Source of the DNA: Auanema rhodensis
Taxonomy: Eukaryota; Nematoda; Chromadorea; Rhabditida; Rhabditidae
NCBI GenBank assembly: GCA_964057225.1
Contig: OZ059894.1
Coordinates: 12,658,131 to 12,722,130 of the forward strand
Direction: 5' to 3'
Length of the DNA stretch: 64,000 nt
The notes beneath the pieces were generated by a model, which saw only the letters and a list, made by a program, of their open reading frames with translations, did not search any database and had not been told where the DNA came from. Of the stretch, positions 23,501-37,345 are shown piece by piece. The stretch's first letter is position 1. Each line of letters starts with the position of its first letter. Made by a program: the position numbers and the translations under genes.

Positions 23501-25400
23501 TGTAAAAATATGAGATTGTTTCAAAATACGTGATTAAATGAAGAAAATGGAGTAAAATGAATTGGAAAATTATAAAATATTTTCATGTTTTATTTCTTGA
23601 GTTTCAAAATATTCAAACTTTTTTTTTTCACTGTTTAAATTCTTAATGAACGAATGAATTGTTTCAAAACTATTGTAAAAATATGAGATTGTTTCAAAAT
23701 ACGTGATTAAATGAAGAAAATGGAGTAAAATGAATTGGAAAATTATAAAATATTTTCATGTTTTATTTCTTGAGTTTCAAAATATTCAAACTTTTTTTTT
23801 TCACTGTTTAAAATCTTAATGAACGAATGAATTGTTTCAAAACTATTGTAAAAATATGAGATTGTTTCAAAATACGTGATTAAATGAAGAAAATGGAGTA
23901 AAATGAATTGGAAAATTATAAAATATTTCCATGTTCTATTTTTTTAGTATCAGAAAATTCAAATTAAGATCGTTTTTAATGTTTCAAATCTCAATGAACG
24001 AATGAATTGTTTCAAAACTATTGTAAAAATATGAGATTGTTTCAAAATACGTGATCAAATGAAGAAAATAGAGTAAAATGAATTGGAAAATTATAAAATA
24101 TTTTCATGTTTTATTTTTTGAGTATCAAAATATTTGAAATTATAACTTCTTTACTGTTAAAAACATTATTAACTGGATGATTTGTTTCGAAATTATTGTA
24201 AAAATATGAGATTGTTTCAAAATACGTGATTAAATGAAGAAAATAGAGTAAAATGAATTGGAAAATTTTAAAATATTTTCATGTTTTATTTTTTGAGTAT
24301 CGAAATATTTAAAATTATATCTTCTTTACTGTTAAAAACATTATTAAATGAATGATTTGTTTCGAAATTATTGTAAAAATTTGAGATTGTTTCAAAATAC
24401 GTGATTAAATGAAGAAAATGGAGTAAAATGAATTGGAAAATTATAAAATATTTTCATGTTTCATTTTTTGAGTATCAAATAAATTAAAATTATATCTACT
24501 TTACTGTTAAAAACATTATTAACTGGATTATTTATTTCGAAATTATTGTAAAATTTAAAATTGTTCCAAGAAACATAATTAAATGAAGAAAATAGAGTAA
24601 AATGAATTGGAAAATTTTAAAATATTTTCATGTTTTATTTTTTGAGTATCGAAATATTTAAAATTATATCTTCTTTACTGTTAAAAACATTATTAAATGA
24701 ATGATTTGTTTCGAAATTATTGTAAAAATTTGAGATTGTTTCAAAATACGTGATTAAATGAAGAAAATGGAGTAAAATGAATTGGAAAATTATAAAATAT
24801 TTCCATGTTTTATTTTCTTAGTATCAGAAAATTCAAATTAAGATCGTTTTTAATGTTTCAAATCTTAATGAACGAATTAATTGTTTCAAAACTATTGTAA
24901 AAATATGAGATTGTTTCAAAATACGTGATTAAATGAAGAAAATGGAGTAAAATGAATTGGAAAATTATAAAATATTTTCATGTTTTATTTCTTGAGTTTC
25001 AAAATATTCAAACTTTTTTTTTTCACTGTTTAAAATCTTAATGAACGAATGAATTGTTTCAAAACTATTATAAAAATATGAGATTGTTTCAAAATACGTG
25101 ATTAAATGAAGAAAATGGAGTAAAATGAATTGGAAAATTATAAAATATTTCCATGTTTTATTTTCTTAGTATCAGAAAATTCAAATTAAGATCGTTTTTA
25201 ATGTTTCAAATCTCAATGAACGAATGAATTGTTTCAAAACTATTGTAAAATATGAGATTGTTTCAAAATACGTGATTAAATGAAGAAAATGGAGTAAAAT
25301 GAATTGGAAAATTATAAAATATTTCCATGTTTTATTTTCTTAGTATCAGAAAATTCAAATTAAGATCGTTTTTAATGTTTCAAATCTTAATGAACGAATG
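19240..25400 (+). repeat. Tandem duplication of about 3.1 kb with one extra monomer in the left copy
   Basis: Rare variants recur at exactly +3,135 bp: aagattg (19791/22926), ggaatattttaaa (19908/23043), atgttctatt (20801/23936) and gatcaaatg (20921/24056). After about 21000 the offset falls to about 2,960 (tttcatttttt at 21501/24461), because the left copy carries one additional C monomer at about 21000-21170. Outer limits are approximate. Confidence 0.75.
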
Positions 25401-27476
25401 AATTGTTTCGAAACTATTGTAAAAATATGAGATTGTTTCAAAATACGTGATTAAATGAAGAAAATAGAGTAAAATGAATTGGAATATTATAAAATATTTT
25501 CATGTTTTATTTCTTGAGTATCAAAATATTCAAACTTTTTTTTTTCACTGTTTAAAATCTTAATGAACGAATGAATTGTTTCAAAACTATTGTAAAAATT
25601 TGAGATTGTTTCAAAATACGTGATTAAATGAAGAAAATAGAGTAAAATGAATTGGAAAATTATAAAATATTTTCATGTTTTATTTCTTGAGTTTCAAAAT
25701 ATTCAAACTTTTTTTTTTCACTGTTTAAAATCTTAATGAACGAATGAATTGTTTCAAAACTATTGTAAAAATATGAGATTGTTTCAAAATACGTGATTAA
25801 ATGAAGAAAATGGAGTAAAATGAATTGGAAAATTATAAAATATTTCCATGTTTTATTTTCTTAGTATCAGAAAATTCAAATTAAGATCGTTTTTAATGTT
25901 TCAAATCTTAATGAACGAATTAATTGTTTCAAAACTATTGTAAAAATATGAGATTGTTTCAAAATACGTGATTAAATGAAGAAAATAGAGTAAAATGAAT
26001 TGGAATATTATAAAATATTTTCATGTTTTATTTCTTGAGTATCAAAATATTCAAACTTTTTTTTTTCACTGTTTAAAATCTTAATGAACGAATGAATTGT
26101 TTCAAAACTATTGTAAAAATATGAGATTGTTTCAAAATACGTGATTAAATGAAGAAAATGGAGTAAAATGAATTGGAAAATTATAAAATATTTTCATGTT
26201 TTATTTTTTTAGTATCAGAAAATTCAAATTAAGATCGTTTTTAATGTTTCAAATCTCAATGAACGAATGAATTGTTTCAAAACTATTGTAAAAATATGAG
26301 ATTGTTTCAAAATACGTGATCAAATGAAGAAAATAGAGTAAAATGAATTGGAAAATTATAAAATATTTTCATGTTTTATTTTTTGAGTATCAAAATATTT
26401 GAAATTATAACTTCTTTACTGTTAAAAACATTATTAACTGGATGATTTGTTTCGAAATTATTGTAAAAATATGAGATTGTTTCAAAATACGTGATTAAAT
26501 GAAGAAAATAGAGTAAAATGAATTGGAAAATTTTAAAATATTTTCATGTTTTATTTTTTGAGTATCGAAATATTTAAAATTATATCTTCTTTACTGTTAA
26601 AAACATTATTAAATGAATGATTTGTTTCGAAATTATTGTAAAAATTTGAGATTGTTTCAAAATACGTGATTAAATGAAGAAAATGGAGTAAAATGAATTG
26701 GAAAATTATAAAATATTTTCATGTTTCATTTTTTGAGTATCAAATAAATTAAAATTATATCTACTTTACTGTTAAAAACATTATTAACTGGATTATTTAT
26801 TTCGAAATTATTGTAAAATTTAAAATTGTTCCAAGAAACATAATTAAATGAAGAAAATAGAGTAAAATGAATTGGAAAATTTTAAAATATTTTCATGTTT
26901 TATTTTTTGAGTATCGAAATATTTAAAATTATATCTTTTTTACTGTTAAAAACATTATTAAATGAATGATTTGTTTCGAAATTATTGTGAAAATTTGAGA
27001 TTGTTTCAAAATACGTGATTAAATGAAGAAAATGGAGTAAAATGAATTGGAAAATTATAAAATATTTCCATGTTTTATTTTCTTAGTATCAGAAAATTCA
27101 AATTAAGATCGTTTTTAATGTTTCAAATCTTAATGAACGAATTAATTGTTTCAAAACTATTGTAAAAATATGAGATTGTTTCAAAATACGTGATTAAATG
27201 AAGGAAATGGAGTAAAATGAATTGGAAAAATATAAAATATTTTCATGTTTTATTTCTTGAGTTTCAAAATATTCAAACTTTTTTTTTTCACTGTTCAAAA
27301 TCTTAATGAACGAATGAATTGTTTCAAAACTATTGTAAAAATTTGAGATTGTTTCAAAATACGTGATTAAATGAAGAAAATGGAGTAAAATGAATTGGAA
27401 AATTATAAAATATTTTCATGTTTTATTTCTTGAGTTTCAAAATATTCAAACTTTTTTTTTTCACTGTTTAAAATCT

Positions 27477-30400
27477 TAATGAACGAATGAATTGTTTCAA
27501 AACTATTGTAAAAATATGAGATTGTTTCAAAATACGTGATTAAATGAAGAAAATGGAGTAAAATGAATTGGAAAATTATAAAATATTTCCATGTTTTATT
27601 TTCTTAGTATCAGAAAATTCAAATTAAGATCGTTTTTAATGTTTCAAATCTCAATGAACGAATGAATTGTTTCAAAACTATTGTAAAAATATGAGATTGT
27701 TTCAAAATACGTGATTAAATGAAGAAAATAGAGTAAAATGAATTGGAATATTATAAAATATTTTCATGTTTTATTTCTTGAGTATCAAAATATTCAAACT
27801 TTTTTTTTTCACTGTTTAAAATCTTAATGAACGAATGAATTGTTTCAAAACTATTGTAAAAATATGAGATTGTTTCAAAATACGTGATTAAATGAAGAAA
27901 ATGGAGTAAAATGAATTGGAAAATTATAAAATATTTCCATGTTTTATTTTCTTAGTATCAGAAAATTCAAATTAAGATCGTTTTTAATGTTTCAAATCTT
28001 AATGAACGAATGAATTGTTTCGAAACTATTGTAAAAATATGAGATTGTTTCAAAATACGTGATTAAATGAAGAAAATAGAGTAAAATGAATTGGAATATT
28101 ATAAAATATTTTCATGTTTTATTTCTTGAGTATCAAAATATTCAAACTTTTTTTTTTCACTGTTCAAAATCTTAATGAACGAATGAATTGTTTCAAAACT
28201 ATTGTAAAAATTTGAGATTGTTTCAAAATACGTGATTAAATGAAGAAAATAGAGTAAAATGAATTGGAAAATTATAAAATATTTTCATGTTTTATTTCTT
28301 GAGTTTCAAAATATTCAAACTTTTTTTTTTCACTGTTTAAAATCTTAATGAACGAATGAATTGTTTCAAAACTATTATAAAAATATGAGATTGTTTCAAA
28401 ATACGTGATTAAATGAAGAAAATGGAGTAAAATGAATTGGAAAATTATAAAATATTTCCATGTTTTATTTTCTTAGTATCAGAAAATTCAAATTAAGATC
28501 GTTTTTAATGTTTCAAATCTCAATGAACGAATGAATTGTTTCAAAACTATTGTAAAAATATGAGATTGTTTCAAAATACGTGATTAAATGAAGAAAATGG
28601 AGTAAAATGAATTGGAAAATTATAAAATATTTCCATGTTTTATTTTCTTAGTATCAGAAAATTCAAATTAAGATCGTTTTTAATGTTTCAAATCTTAATG
28701 AACGAATGAATTGTTTCGAAACTATTGTAAAAATATGAGATTGTTTCAAAATACGTGATTAAATGAAGAAAATAGAGTAAAATGAATTGGAATATTATAA
28801 AATATTTTCATGTTTTATTTCTTGAGTATCAAAATATTCAAACTTTTTTTTTTCACTGTTTAAAATCTTAATGAACGAATGAATTGTTTCAAAACTATTG
28901 TAAAAATTTGAGATTGTTTCAAAATACGTGATTAAATGAAGAAAATAGAGTAAAATGAATTGGAAAATTATAAAATATTTTCATGTTTTATTTCTTGAGT
29001 TTCAAAATATTCAAACTTTTTTTTTTCACTGTTTAAAATCTTAATGAACGAATGAATTGTTTCAAAACTATTGTAAAAATATGAGATTGTTTCAAAATAC
29101 GTGATTAAATGAAGAAAATGGAGTAAAATGAATTGGAAAATTATAAAATATTTCCATGTTTTATTTTCTTAGTATCAGAAAATTCAAATTAAGATTGTTT
29201 TTAATGTTTCAAATCTTAATGAACGAATTAATTGTTTCAAAACTATTGTAAAAATATGAGATTGTTTCAAAATACGTGATTAAATGAAGAAAATAGAGTA
29301 AAATGAATTGGAATATTTTAAAATATTTTCATGTTTTATTTCTTGAGTATCAAAATATTCAAACTTTTTTTTTTCACTGTTTAAAATCTCAATGAACGAA
29401 TGAATTGTTTCAAAACTATTGTAAAAATATGAGATTGTTTCAAAATACGTGATTAAATGAAGAAAATGGAGTAAAATGAATTGGAAAATTATAAAATATT
29501 TTCATGTTTTATTTCTTGAGTTTCAAAATATTCAAACTTTTTTTTTTCACTATTCAAAATCTTAATGAACGAATGAATTGTTTCAAAACTATTGTAAAAA
29601 TATGAGATTGTTTCAAAATACGTGATTAAATGAAGAAAATGGAGTAAAATGAATTGGAAAATTATAAAATATTTCCATGTTTTATTTTTTTAGTATCAGA
29701 AAATTCAAATTAAGATCGTTTTTAATGTTTCAAATCTCAATGAACGAATGAATTGTTTCAAAACTATTGTAAAAATATGAGATTGTTTCAAAATACGTGA
29801 TTAAATGAAGAAAATGGAGTAAAATGAATTGGAAAATTATAAAATATTTTCATGTTTTATTTCTTGAGTTTCAAAATATTCAAACTTTTTTTTTTCACTG
29901 TTTAAAATCTTAATGAACGAATGAATTGTTTCAAAACTATTGTAAAAATATGAGATTGTTTCAAAATACGTGATTAAATGAAGAAAATGGAGTAAAATGA
30001 ATTGGAAAATTATAAAATATTTTCATGTTTTATTTCTTGAGTTTCAAAATATTCAAACTTTTTTTTTTCACTGTTTAAAATCTTAATGAACGAATGAATT
30101 GTTTCAAAACTATTGTAAAAATATGAGATTGTTTCAAAATACGTGATTAAATGAAGAAAATGGAGTAAAATGAATTGGAAAATTATAAAATATTTCCATG
30201 TTCTATTTTTTTAGTATCAGAAAATTCAAATTAAGATCGTTTTTAATGTTTCAAATCTCAATGAACGAATGAATTGTTTCAAAACTATTGTAAAAATATG
30301 AGATTGTTTCAAAATACGTGATCAAATGAAGAAAATAGAGTAAAATGAATTGGAAAATTATAAAATATTTTCATGTTTTATTTTTTGAGTATCAAAATAT

Positions 30401-33400
30401 TTGAAATTATAACTTCTTTACTGTTAAAAACATTATTAACTGGATGATTTGTTTCGAAATTATTGTAAAAATATGAGATTGTTTCAAAATACGTGATTAA
30501 ATGAAGAAAATAGAGTAAAATGAATTGGAAAATTTTAAAATATTTTCATGTTTTATTTTTTGAGTATCGAAATATTTAAAATTATATCTTCTTTACTGTT
30601 AAAAACATTATTAAATGAATGATTTGTTTCGAAATTATTGTAAAAATTTGAGATTGTTTCAAAATACGTGATTAAATGAAGAAAATGGAGTAAAATGAAT
30701 TGGAAAATTATAAAATATTTTCATGTTTCATTTTTTGAGTATCAAATAAATTAAAATTATATCTACTTTACTGTTAAAAACATTATTAACTGGATTATTT
30801 ATTTCGAAATTATTGTAAAATTTAAAATTGTTCCAAGAAACATAATTAAATGAAGAAAATAGAGTAAAATGAATTGGAAAATTTTAAAATATTTTCATGT
30901 TTTATTTTTTGAGTATCGAAATATTTAAAATTATATCTTCTTCACTGTTAAAAACATTATTAAATGAATGATTTGTTTCGAAATTATTGTAAAAATTTGA
31001 GATTGTTTCAAAATACGTGATTAAATGAAGAAAATGGAGTAAAATGAATTGGAAAATTATAAAATATTTCCATGTTTTATTTTCTTAGTATCAGAAAATT
31101 CAAATTAAGATCGTTTTTAATGTTTCAAATCTTAATGAACGAATTAATTGTTTCAAAACTATTGTAAAAATATGAGATTGTTTCAAAATACGTGATTAAA
31201 TGAAGGAAATGGAGTAAAATGAATTGGAAAAATATAAAATATTTTCATGTTTTATTTCTTGAGTTTCAAAATATTCAAACTTTTTTTTTTCACTGTTCAA
31301 AATCTTAATGAACGAATGAATTGTTTCAAAACTATTGTAAAAATTTGAGATTGTTTCAAAATACGTGATTAAATGAAGAAAATGGAGTAAAATGAATTGG
31401 AAAATTATAAAATATTTTCATGTTTCATTTTTTGAGTATCAAATAAATTAAAATTATATCTACTTTACTGTTAAAAACATTATTAACTGGATTATTTATT
31501 TCGAAATTATTGTAAAATTTAAAATTGTTCCAAGAAACATAATTAAATGAAGAAAATAGAGTAAAATGAATTGGAAAATTTTAAAATATTTTCATGTTTT
31601 ATTTTTTGAGTATCGAAATATTTAAAATTATATCTTCTTTACTGTTAAAAACATTATTAAATGAATGATTTGTTTCGAAATTATTGTAAAAATTTGAGAT
31701 TGTTTCAAAATACGTGATTAAATGAAGAAAATGGAGTAAAATGAATTGGAAAATTATAAAATATTTCCATGTTTTATTTTCTTAGTATCAGAAAATTCAA
31801 ATTAAGATCGTTTTTAATGTTTCAAATCTTAATGAACGAATTAATTGTTTCAAAACTATTGTAAAAATATGAGATTGTTTCAAAATACGTGATTAAATGA
31901 AGGAAATGGAGTAAAATGAACTGGAAAAATATAAAATATTTTCATGTTTTGTTTCTTGAGTTTCAAAATATTCAAACTTTTTTTTTTCACTGTTCAAAAT
32001 CTTAATGAACGAATGAATTGTTTCAAAACTATTGTAAAAATTTGAGATTGTTTCAAAATACGTGATTAAATGAAGAAAATGGAGTAAAATGAATTGGAAA
32101 ATTATAAAATATTTCCATGTTTTATTTTTTTAGTATCAAAATATTCAAAATTATATCTTTTTTACTGTTAAAAACATTATTAACTGGATGATTTGTTTCG
32201 AAATTATTGCAAAAATATGAGATTGTTTCAAAATACGTGATTAAATGAAGAAAATGGAGTAAAATGAATTGGAAAATTATAAAATATTTTCCTGTTTTAT
32301 TTCTTGAGTTTCAAAATATTCAAACTTTTTTTTTTCACTGTTTAAAATCTTAATGAACGAATGAATTGTTTCAAAACTATTGTAAAAATATGAGATTGTT
32401 TCAAAATACGTGATTAAATGAAGAAAATAGAGTAAAATGAATTGGAATATTATAAAATATTTTCATGTTTTATTTCTTGAGTATCAAAATATTCAAACTT
32501 TTTTTTTTCACTGTTTAAAATCTTAATGAACGAATGAATTGTTTCAAAACTATTGTAAAAATATGAGATTGTTTCAAAATACGTGATTAAATGAAGAAAA
32601 TGGAGTAAAATGAATTGGAAAATTATAAAATATTTTCATGTTTTATTTCTTGAGTTTCAAAATATTCAAACTTTTTTTTTTCACTGTTTAAAATCTTAAT
32701 GAACGAATGAATTGTTTCAAAACTATTGTAAAAATATGAGATTGTTTCAAAATACGTGATTAAATGAAGAAAATGGAGTAAAATGAATTGGAAAATTATA
32801 AAATATTTCCATGTTTTATTTTCTTAGTATCAGAAAATTCAAATTAAGATCGTTTTTAATGTTTCAAATCTCAATGAACGAATGAATTGTTTCAAAACTA
32901 TTGTAAAAATATGAGATTGTTTCAAAATACGTGATTAAATGAAGAAAATAGAGTAAAATGAATTGGAATATTATAAAATATTTTCATGTTTTATTTCTTG
33001 AGTATCAAAATATTCAAACTTTTTTTTTTCACTGTTTAAAATCTTAATGAACGAATGAATTGTTTCAAAACTATTGTAAAAATTTGAGATTGTTTCAAAA
33101 TACGTGATTAAATGAAGAAAATGGAGTAAAATGAATTGGAAAATTATAAAATATTTCCATGTTTTATTTTCTTAGTATCAGAAAATTCAAATTAAGATCG
33201 TTTTTAATGTTTCAAATCTTAATGAACGAATGAATTGTTTCGAAACTATTGTAAAAATATGAGATTGTTTCAAAATACGTGATTAAATGAAGAAAATGGA
33301 GTAAAATGAATTGGAAAATTATAAAATATTTCCATGTTTTATTTTTTTAGTATCAGAAAATTCAAATTAAGATTGTTTTTAATGTTTCAAATCTCAATGA

Positions 33401-36400
33401 ACGAATGAATTGTTTCAAAACTATTGTGAAAATATGAGATTGTTTCAAAATACGTGATTAAATGAAGAAAATGAAGTAAAATGAATTGGAAAATTATAAA
33501 ATATTTTCATGTTTTATTTCTTGAGTATCAAAATATTCAAAATTATATCTTTTTTACTGTTAAAAACATTATTAACTGGATGATTTGTTTCGAAATTATT
33601 GCAAAAATATGAGATTGTTTCAAAATACGTGATTAAATGAAGAAAATGGAGTAAAATGAATTGGAAAATTATAAAATATTTTCCTGTTTTATTTCTTGAG
33701 TTTCAAAATATTCAAACTTTTTTTTTTCACTGTTTAAAATCTTAATGAACGAATGAATTGTTTCAAAACTATTGTAAAAATATGAGATTGTTTCAAAATA
33801 CGTGATTAAATGAAGAAAATGGAGTAAAATGAATTGGAAAATTATAAAATATTTCCATGTTCTATTTTTTTAGTATCAGAAAATTCAAATTAAGATCGTT
33901 TTTAATGTTTCAAATCTCAATGAACGAATGAATTGTTTCAAAACTATTGTAAAAATATGAGATTGTTTCAAAATACGTGATCAAATGAAGAAAATAGAGT
34001 AAAATGAATTGGAAAATTATAAAATATTTTCATGTTTTATTTTTTGAGTATCAAAATATTTGAAATTATAACTTCTTTACTGTTAAAAACATTATTAACT
34101 GGATGATTTGTTTCGAAATTATTGTAAAAATATGAGATTGTTTCAAAATACGTGATTAAATGAAGAAAATAGAGTAAAATGAATTGGAAAATTTTAAAAT
34201 ATTTTCATGTTTTATTTTTTGAGTATCGAAATATTTAAAATTATATCTTCTTTACTGTTAAAAACATTATTAAATGAATGATTTGTTTCGAAATTATTGT
34301 AAAAATTTGAGATTGTTTCAAAATACGTGATTAAATGAAGAAAATGGAGTAAAATGAATTGGAAAATTATAAAATATTTTCATGTTTCATTTTTTGAGTA
34401 TCAAATAAATTAAAATTATATCTACTTTACTGTTAAAAACATTATTAACTGGATTATTTATTTCGAAATTATTGTAAAATTTAAAATTGTTCCAAGAAAC
34501 ATAATTAAATGAAGAAAATAGAGTAAAATGAATTGGAAAATTTTAAAATATTTTCATGTTTTATTTTTTGAGTATCGAAATATTTAAAATTATATCTTCT
34601 TTACTGTTAAAAACATTATTAAATGAATGATTTGTTTCGAAATTATTGTAAAAATTTGAGATTGTTTCAAAATACGTGATTAAATGAAGAAAATGGAGTA
34701 AAATGAATTGGAAAATTATAAAATATTTCCATGTTTTATTTTCTTAGTATCAGAAAATTCAAATTAAGATCGTTTTTAATGTTTCAAATCTTAATGAACG
34801 AATTAATTGTTTCAAAACTATTGTAAAAATATGAGATTGTTTCAAAATACGTGATTAAATGAAGGAAATGGAGTAAAATGAATTGGAAAAATATAAAATA
34901 TTTTCATGTTTTATTTCTTGAGTTTCAAAATATTCAAACTTTTTTTTTTCACTGTTCAAAATCTTAATGAACGAATGAATTGTTTCAAAACTATTGTAAA
35001 AATTTGAGATTGTTTCAAAATACGTGATTAAATGAAGAAAATGGAGTAAAATGAATTGGAAAATTATAAAATATTTTCATGTTTCATTTTTTGAGTATCA
35101 AATAAATTAAAATTATATCTACTTTACTGTTAAAAACATTATTAACTGGATTATTTATTTCGAAATTATTGTAAAATTTAAAATTGTTCCAAGAAACATA
35201 ATTAAATGAAGAAAATAGAGTAAAATGAATTGGAAAATTTTAAAATATTTTCATGTTTTATTTTTTGAGTATCGAAATATTTAAAATTATATCTTCTTTA
35301 CTGTTAAAAACATTATTAAATGAATGATTTGTTTCGAAATTATTGTAAAAATTTGAGATTGTTTCAAAATACGTGATTAAATGAAGAAAATGGAGTAAAA
35401 TGAATTGGAAAATTATAAAATATTTCCATGTTTTATTTTCTTAGTATCAGAAAATTCAAATTAAGATCGTTTTTAATGTTTCAAATCTTAATGAACGAAT
35501 TAATTGTTTCAAAACTATTGTAAAAATATGAGATTGTTTCAAAATACGTGATTAAATGAAGGAAATGGAGTAAAATGAACTGGAAAAATATAAAATATTT
35601 TCATGTTTTATTTCTTGAGTTTCAAAATATTCAAACTTTTTTTTTTCACTGTTCAAAATCTTAATGAACGAATGAATTGTTTCAAAACTATTGTAAAAAT
35701 TTGAGATTGTTTCAAAATACGTGATTAAATGAAGAAAATGGAGTAAAATGAATTGGAAAATTATAAAATATTTCCATGTTTTATTTTTTTAGTATCAAAA
35801 TATTCAAAATTATATCTTTTTTACTGTTAAAAACATTATTAACTGGATGATTTGTTTCGAAATTATTGCAAAAATATGAGATTGTTTCAAAATACGTGAT
35901 TAAATGAAGAAAATGGAGTAAAATGAATTGGAAAATTATAAAATATTTTCCTGTTTTATTTCTTGAGTTTCAAAATATTCAAACTTTTTTTTTTCACTGT
36001 TTAAAATCTTAATGAACGAATGAATTGTTTCAAAACTATTGTAAAAATATGAGATTGTTTCAAAATACGTGATTAAATGAAGAAAATAGAGTAAAATGAA
36101 TTGGAATATTATAAAATATTTTCATGTTTTATTTCTTGAGTATCAAAATATTCAAACTTTTTTTTTTCACTGTTTAAAATCTTAATGAACGAATGAATTG
36201 TTTCAAAACTATTGTAAAAATATGAGATTGTTTCAAAATACGTGATTAAATGAAGAAAATGGAGTAAAATGAATTGGAAAATTATAAAATATTTTCATGT
36301 TTTATTTCTTGAGTTTCAAAATATTCAAACTTTTTTTTTTCACTGTTTAAAATCTTAATGAACGAATGAATTGTTTCAAAACTATTGTAAAAATATGAGA

Positions 36401-37145
36401 TTGTTTCAAAATACGTGATTAAATGAAGAAAATGGAGTAAAATGAATTGGAAAATTATAAAATATTTCCATGTTTTATTTTCTTAGTATCAGAAAATTCA
36501 AATTAAGATCGTTTTTAATGTTTCAAATCTCAATGAACGAATGAATTGTTTCAAAACTATTGTAAAAATATGAGATTGTTTCAAAATACGTGATTAAATG
36601 AAGAAAATAGAGTAAAATGAATTGGAATATTATAAAATATTTTCATGTTTTATTTCTTGAGTATCAAAATATTCAAACTTTTTTTTTTCACTGTTTAAAA
36701 TCTTAATGAACGAATGAATTGTTTCAAAACTATTGTAAAAATTTGAGATTGTTTCAAAATACGTGATTAAATGAAGAAAATGGAGTAAAATGAATTGGAA
36801 AATTATAAAATATTTCCATGTTTTATTTTCTTAGTATCAGAAAATTCAAATTAAGATCGTTTTTAATGTTTCAAATCTTAATGAACGAATGAATTGTTTC
36901 GAAACTATTGTAAAAATATGAGATTGTTTCAAAATACGTGATTAAATGAAGAAAATGGAGTAAAATGAATTGGAAAATTATAAAATATTTCCATGTTTTA
37001 TTTTTTTAGTATCAGAAAATTCAAATTAAGATTGTTTTTAATGTTTCAAATCTCAATGAACGAATGAATTGTTTCAAAACTATTGTGAAAATATGAGATT
37101 GTTTCAAAATACGTGATTAAATGAAGAAAATGGAGTAAAATGAAT
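27477..37145 (+). repeat. Left copy of a 9.67 kb near-identical repeat pair
   Basis: Matches 38526-48194 at net offset 11,049 bp, including private variants: aagattg with ggaatattttaaa near 29200-29300, type A ending in ctc near 29390, cttcttcactg near 30940, atgttttgtttc near 31945 and atgaagtaaaatg near 33470. It ends exactly at the N gap, which suggests a contig end and not a biological boundary. Confidence 0.9.
30323..37145 (+). repeat. 3,659 bp higher-order repeat (21 monomers), two tandem copies
   Basis: The gatcaaatg marker recurs at 30323 and 33982 and the whole monomer order follows at this spacing, including paired C clusters (30340-31020 and 31400-31700; 33990-34670 and 35070-35370) and the B/C mosaic monomers at about 32100 and 35760. 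The second copy is cut by the gap. Confidence 0.8.
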
Positions 37146-37345
37146 NNNNNNNNNNNNNNNNNNNNNNNNNNNNNNNNNNNNNNNNNNNNNNNNNNNNNNN
37201 NNNNNNNNNNNNNNNNNNNNNNNNNNNNNNNNNNNNNNNNNNNNNNNNNNNNNNNNNNNNNNNNNNNNNNNNNNNNNNNNNNNNNNNNNNNNNNNNNNNN
37301 NNNNNNNNNNNNNNNNNNNNNNNNNNNNNNNNNNNNNNNNNNNNN
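37146..37345. other. Assembly gap of 200 N
   Basis: Exactly 200 ambiguous bases, a conventional scaffold spacer of unknown true length. Left of it is satellite; right of it is a non-LTR retrotransposon fragment. Any reading frame crossing it is meaningless. Confidence 0.99.

Larger units (their letters stand above)
11299..37145 (+). repeat. Satellite array, middle segment with higher-order repeats
   Basis: About 150 head-to-tail monomers of 173-175 bp in one orientation. Monomer types recur in ordered blocks. One marker order (a B monomer, a monomer with acgtgatcaaatg, a run of C monomers, a B monomer, a gaattaattg monomer) recurs with the gatcaaatg base at 14833, 20921, 24056, 26321, 30323 and 33982. 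Blocks differ by whole-monomer insertions or deletions, as expected from unequal exchange. No open reading frame of interest, RNA gene or other element was seen between these coordinates. The segment ends abruptly at the 200 N gap. Confidence 0.96.
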
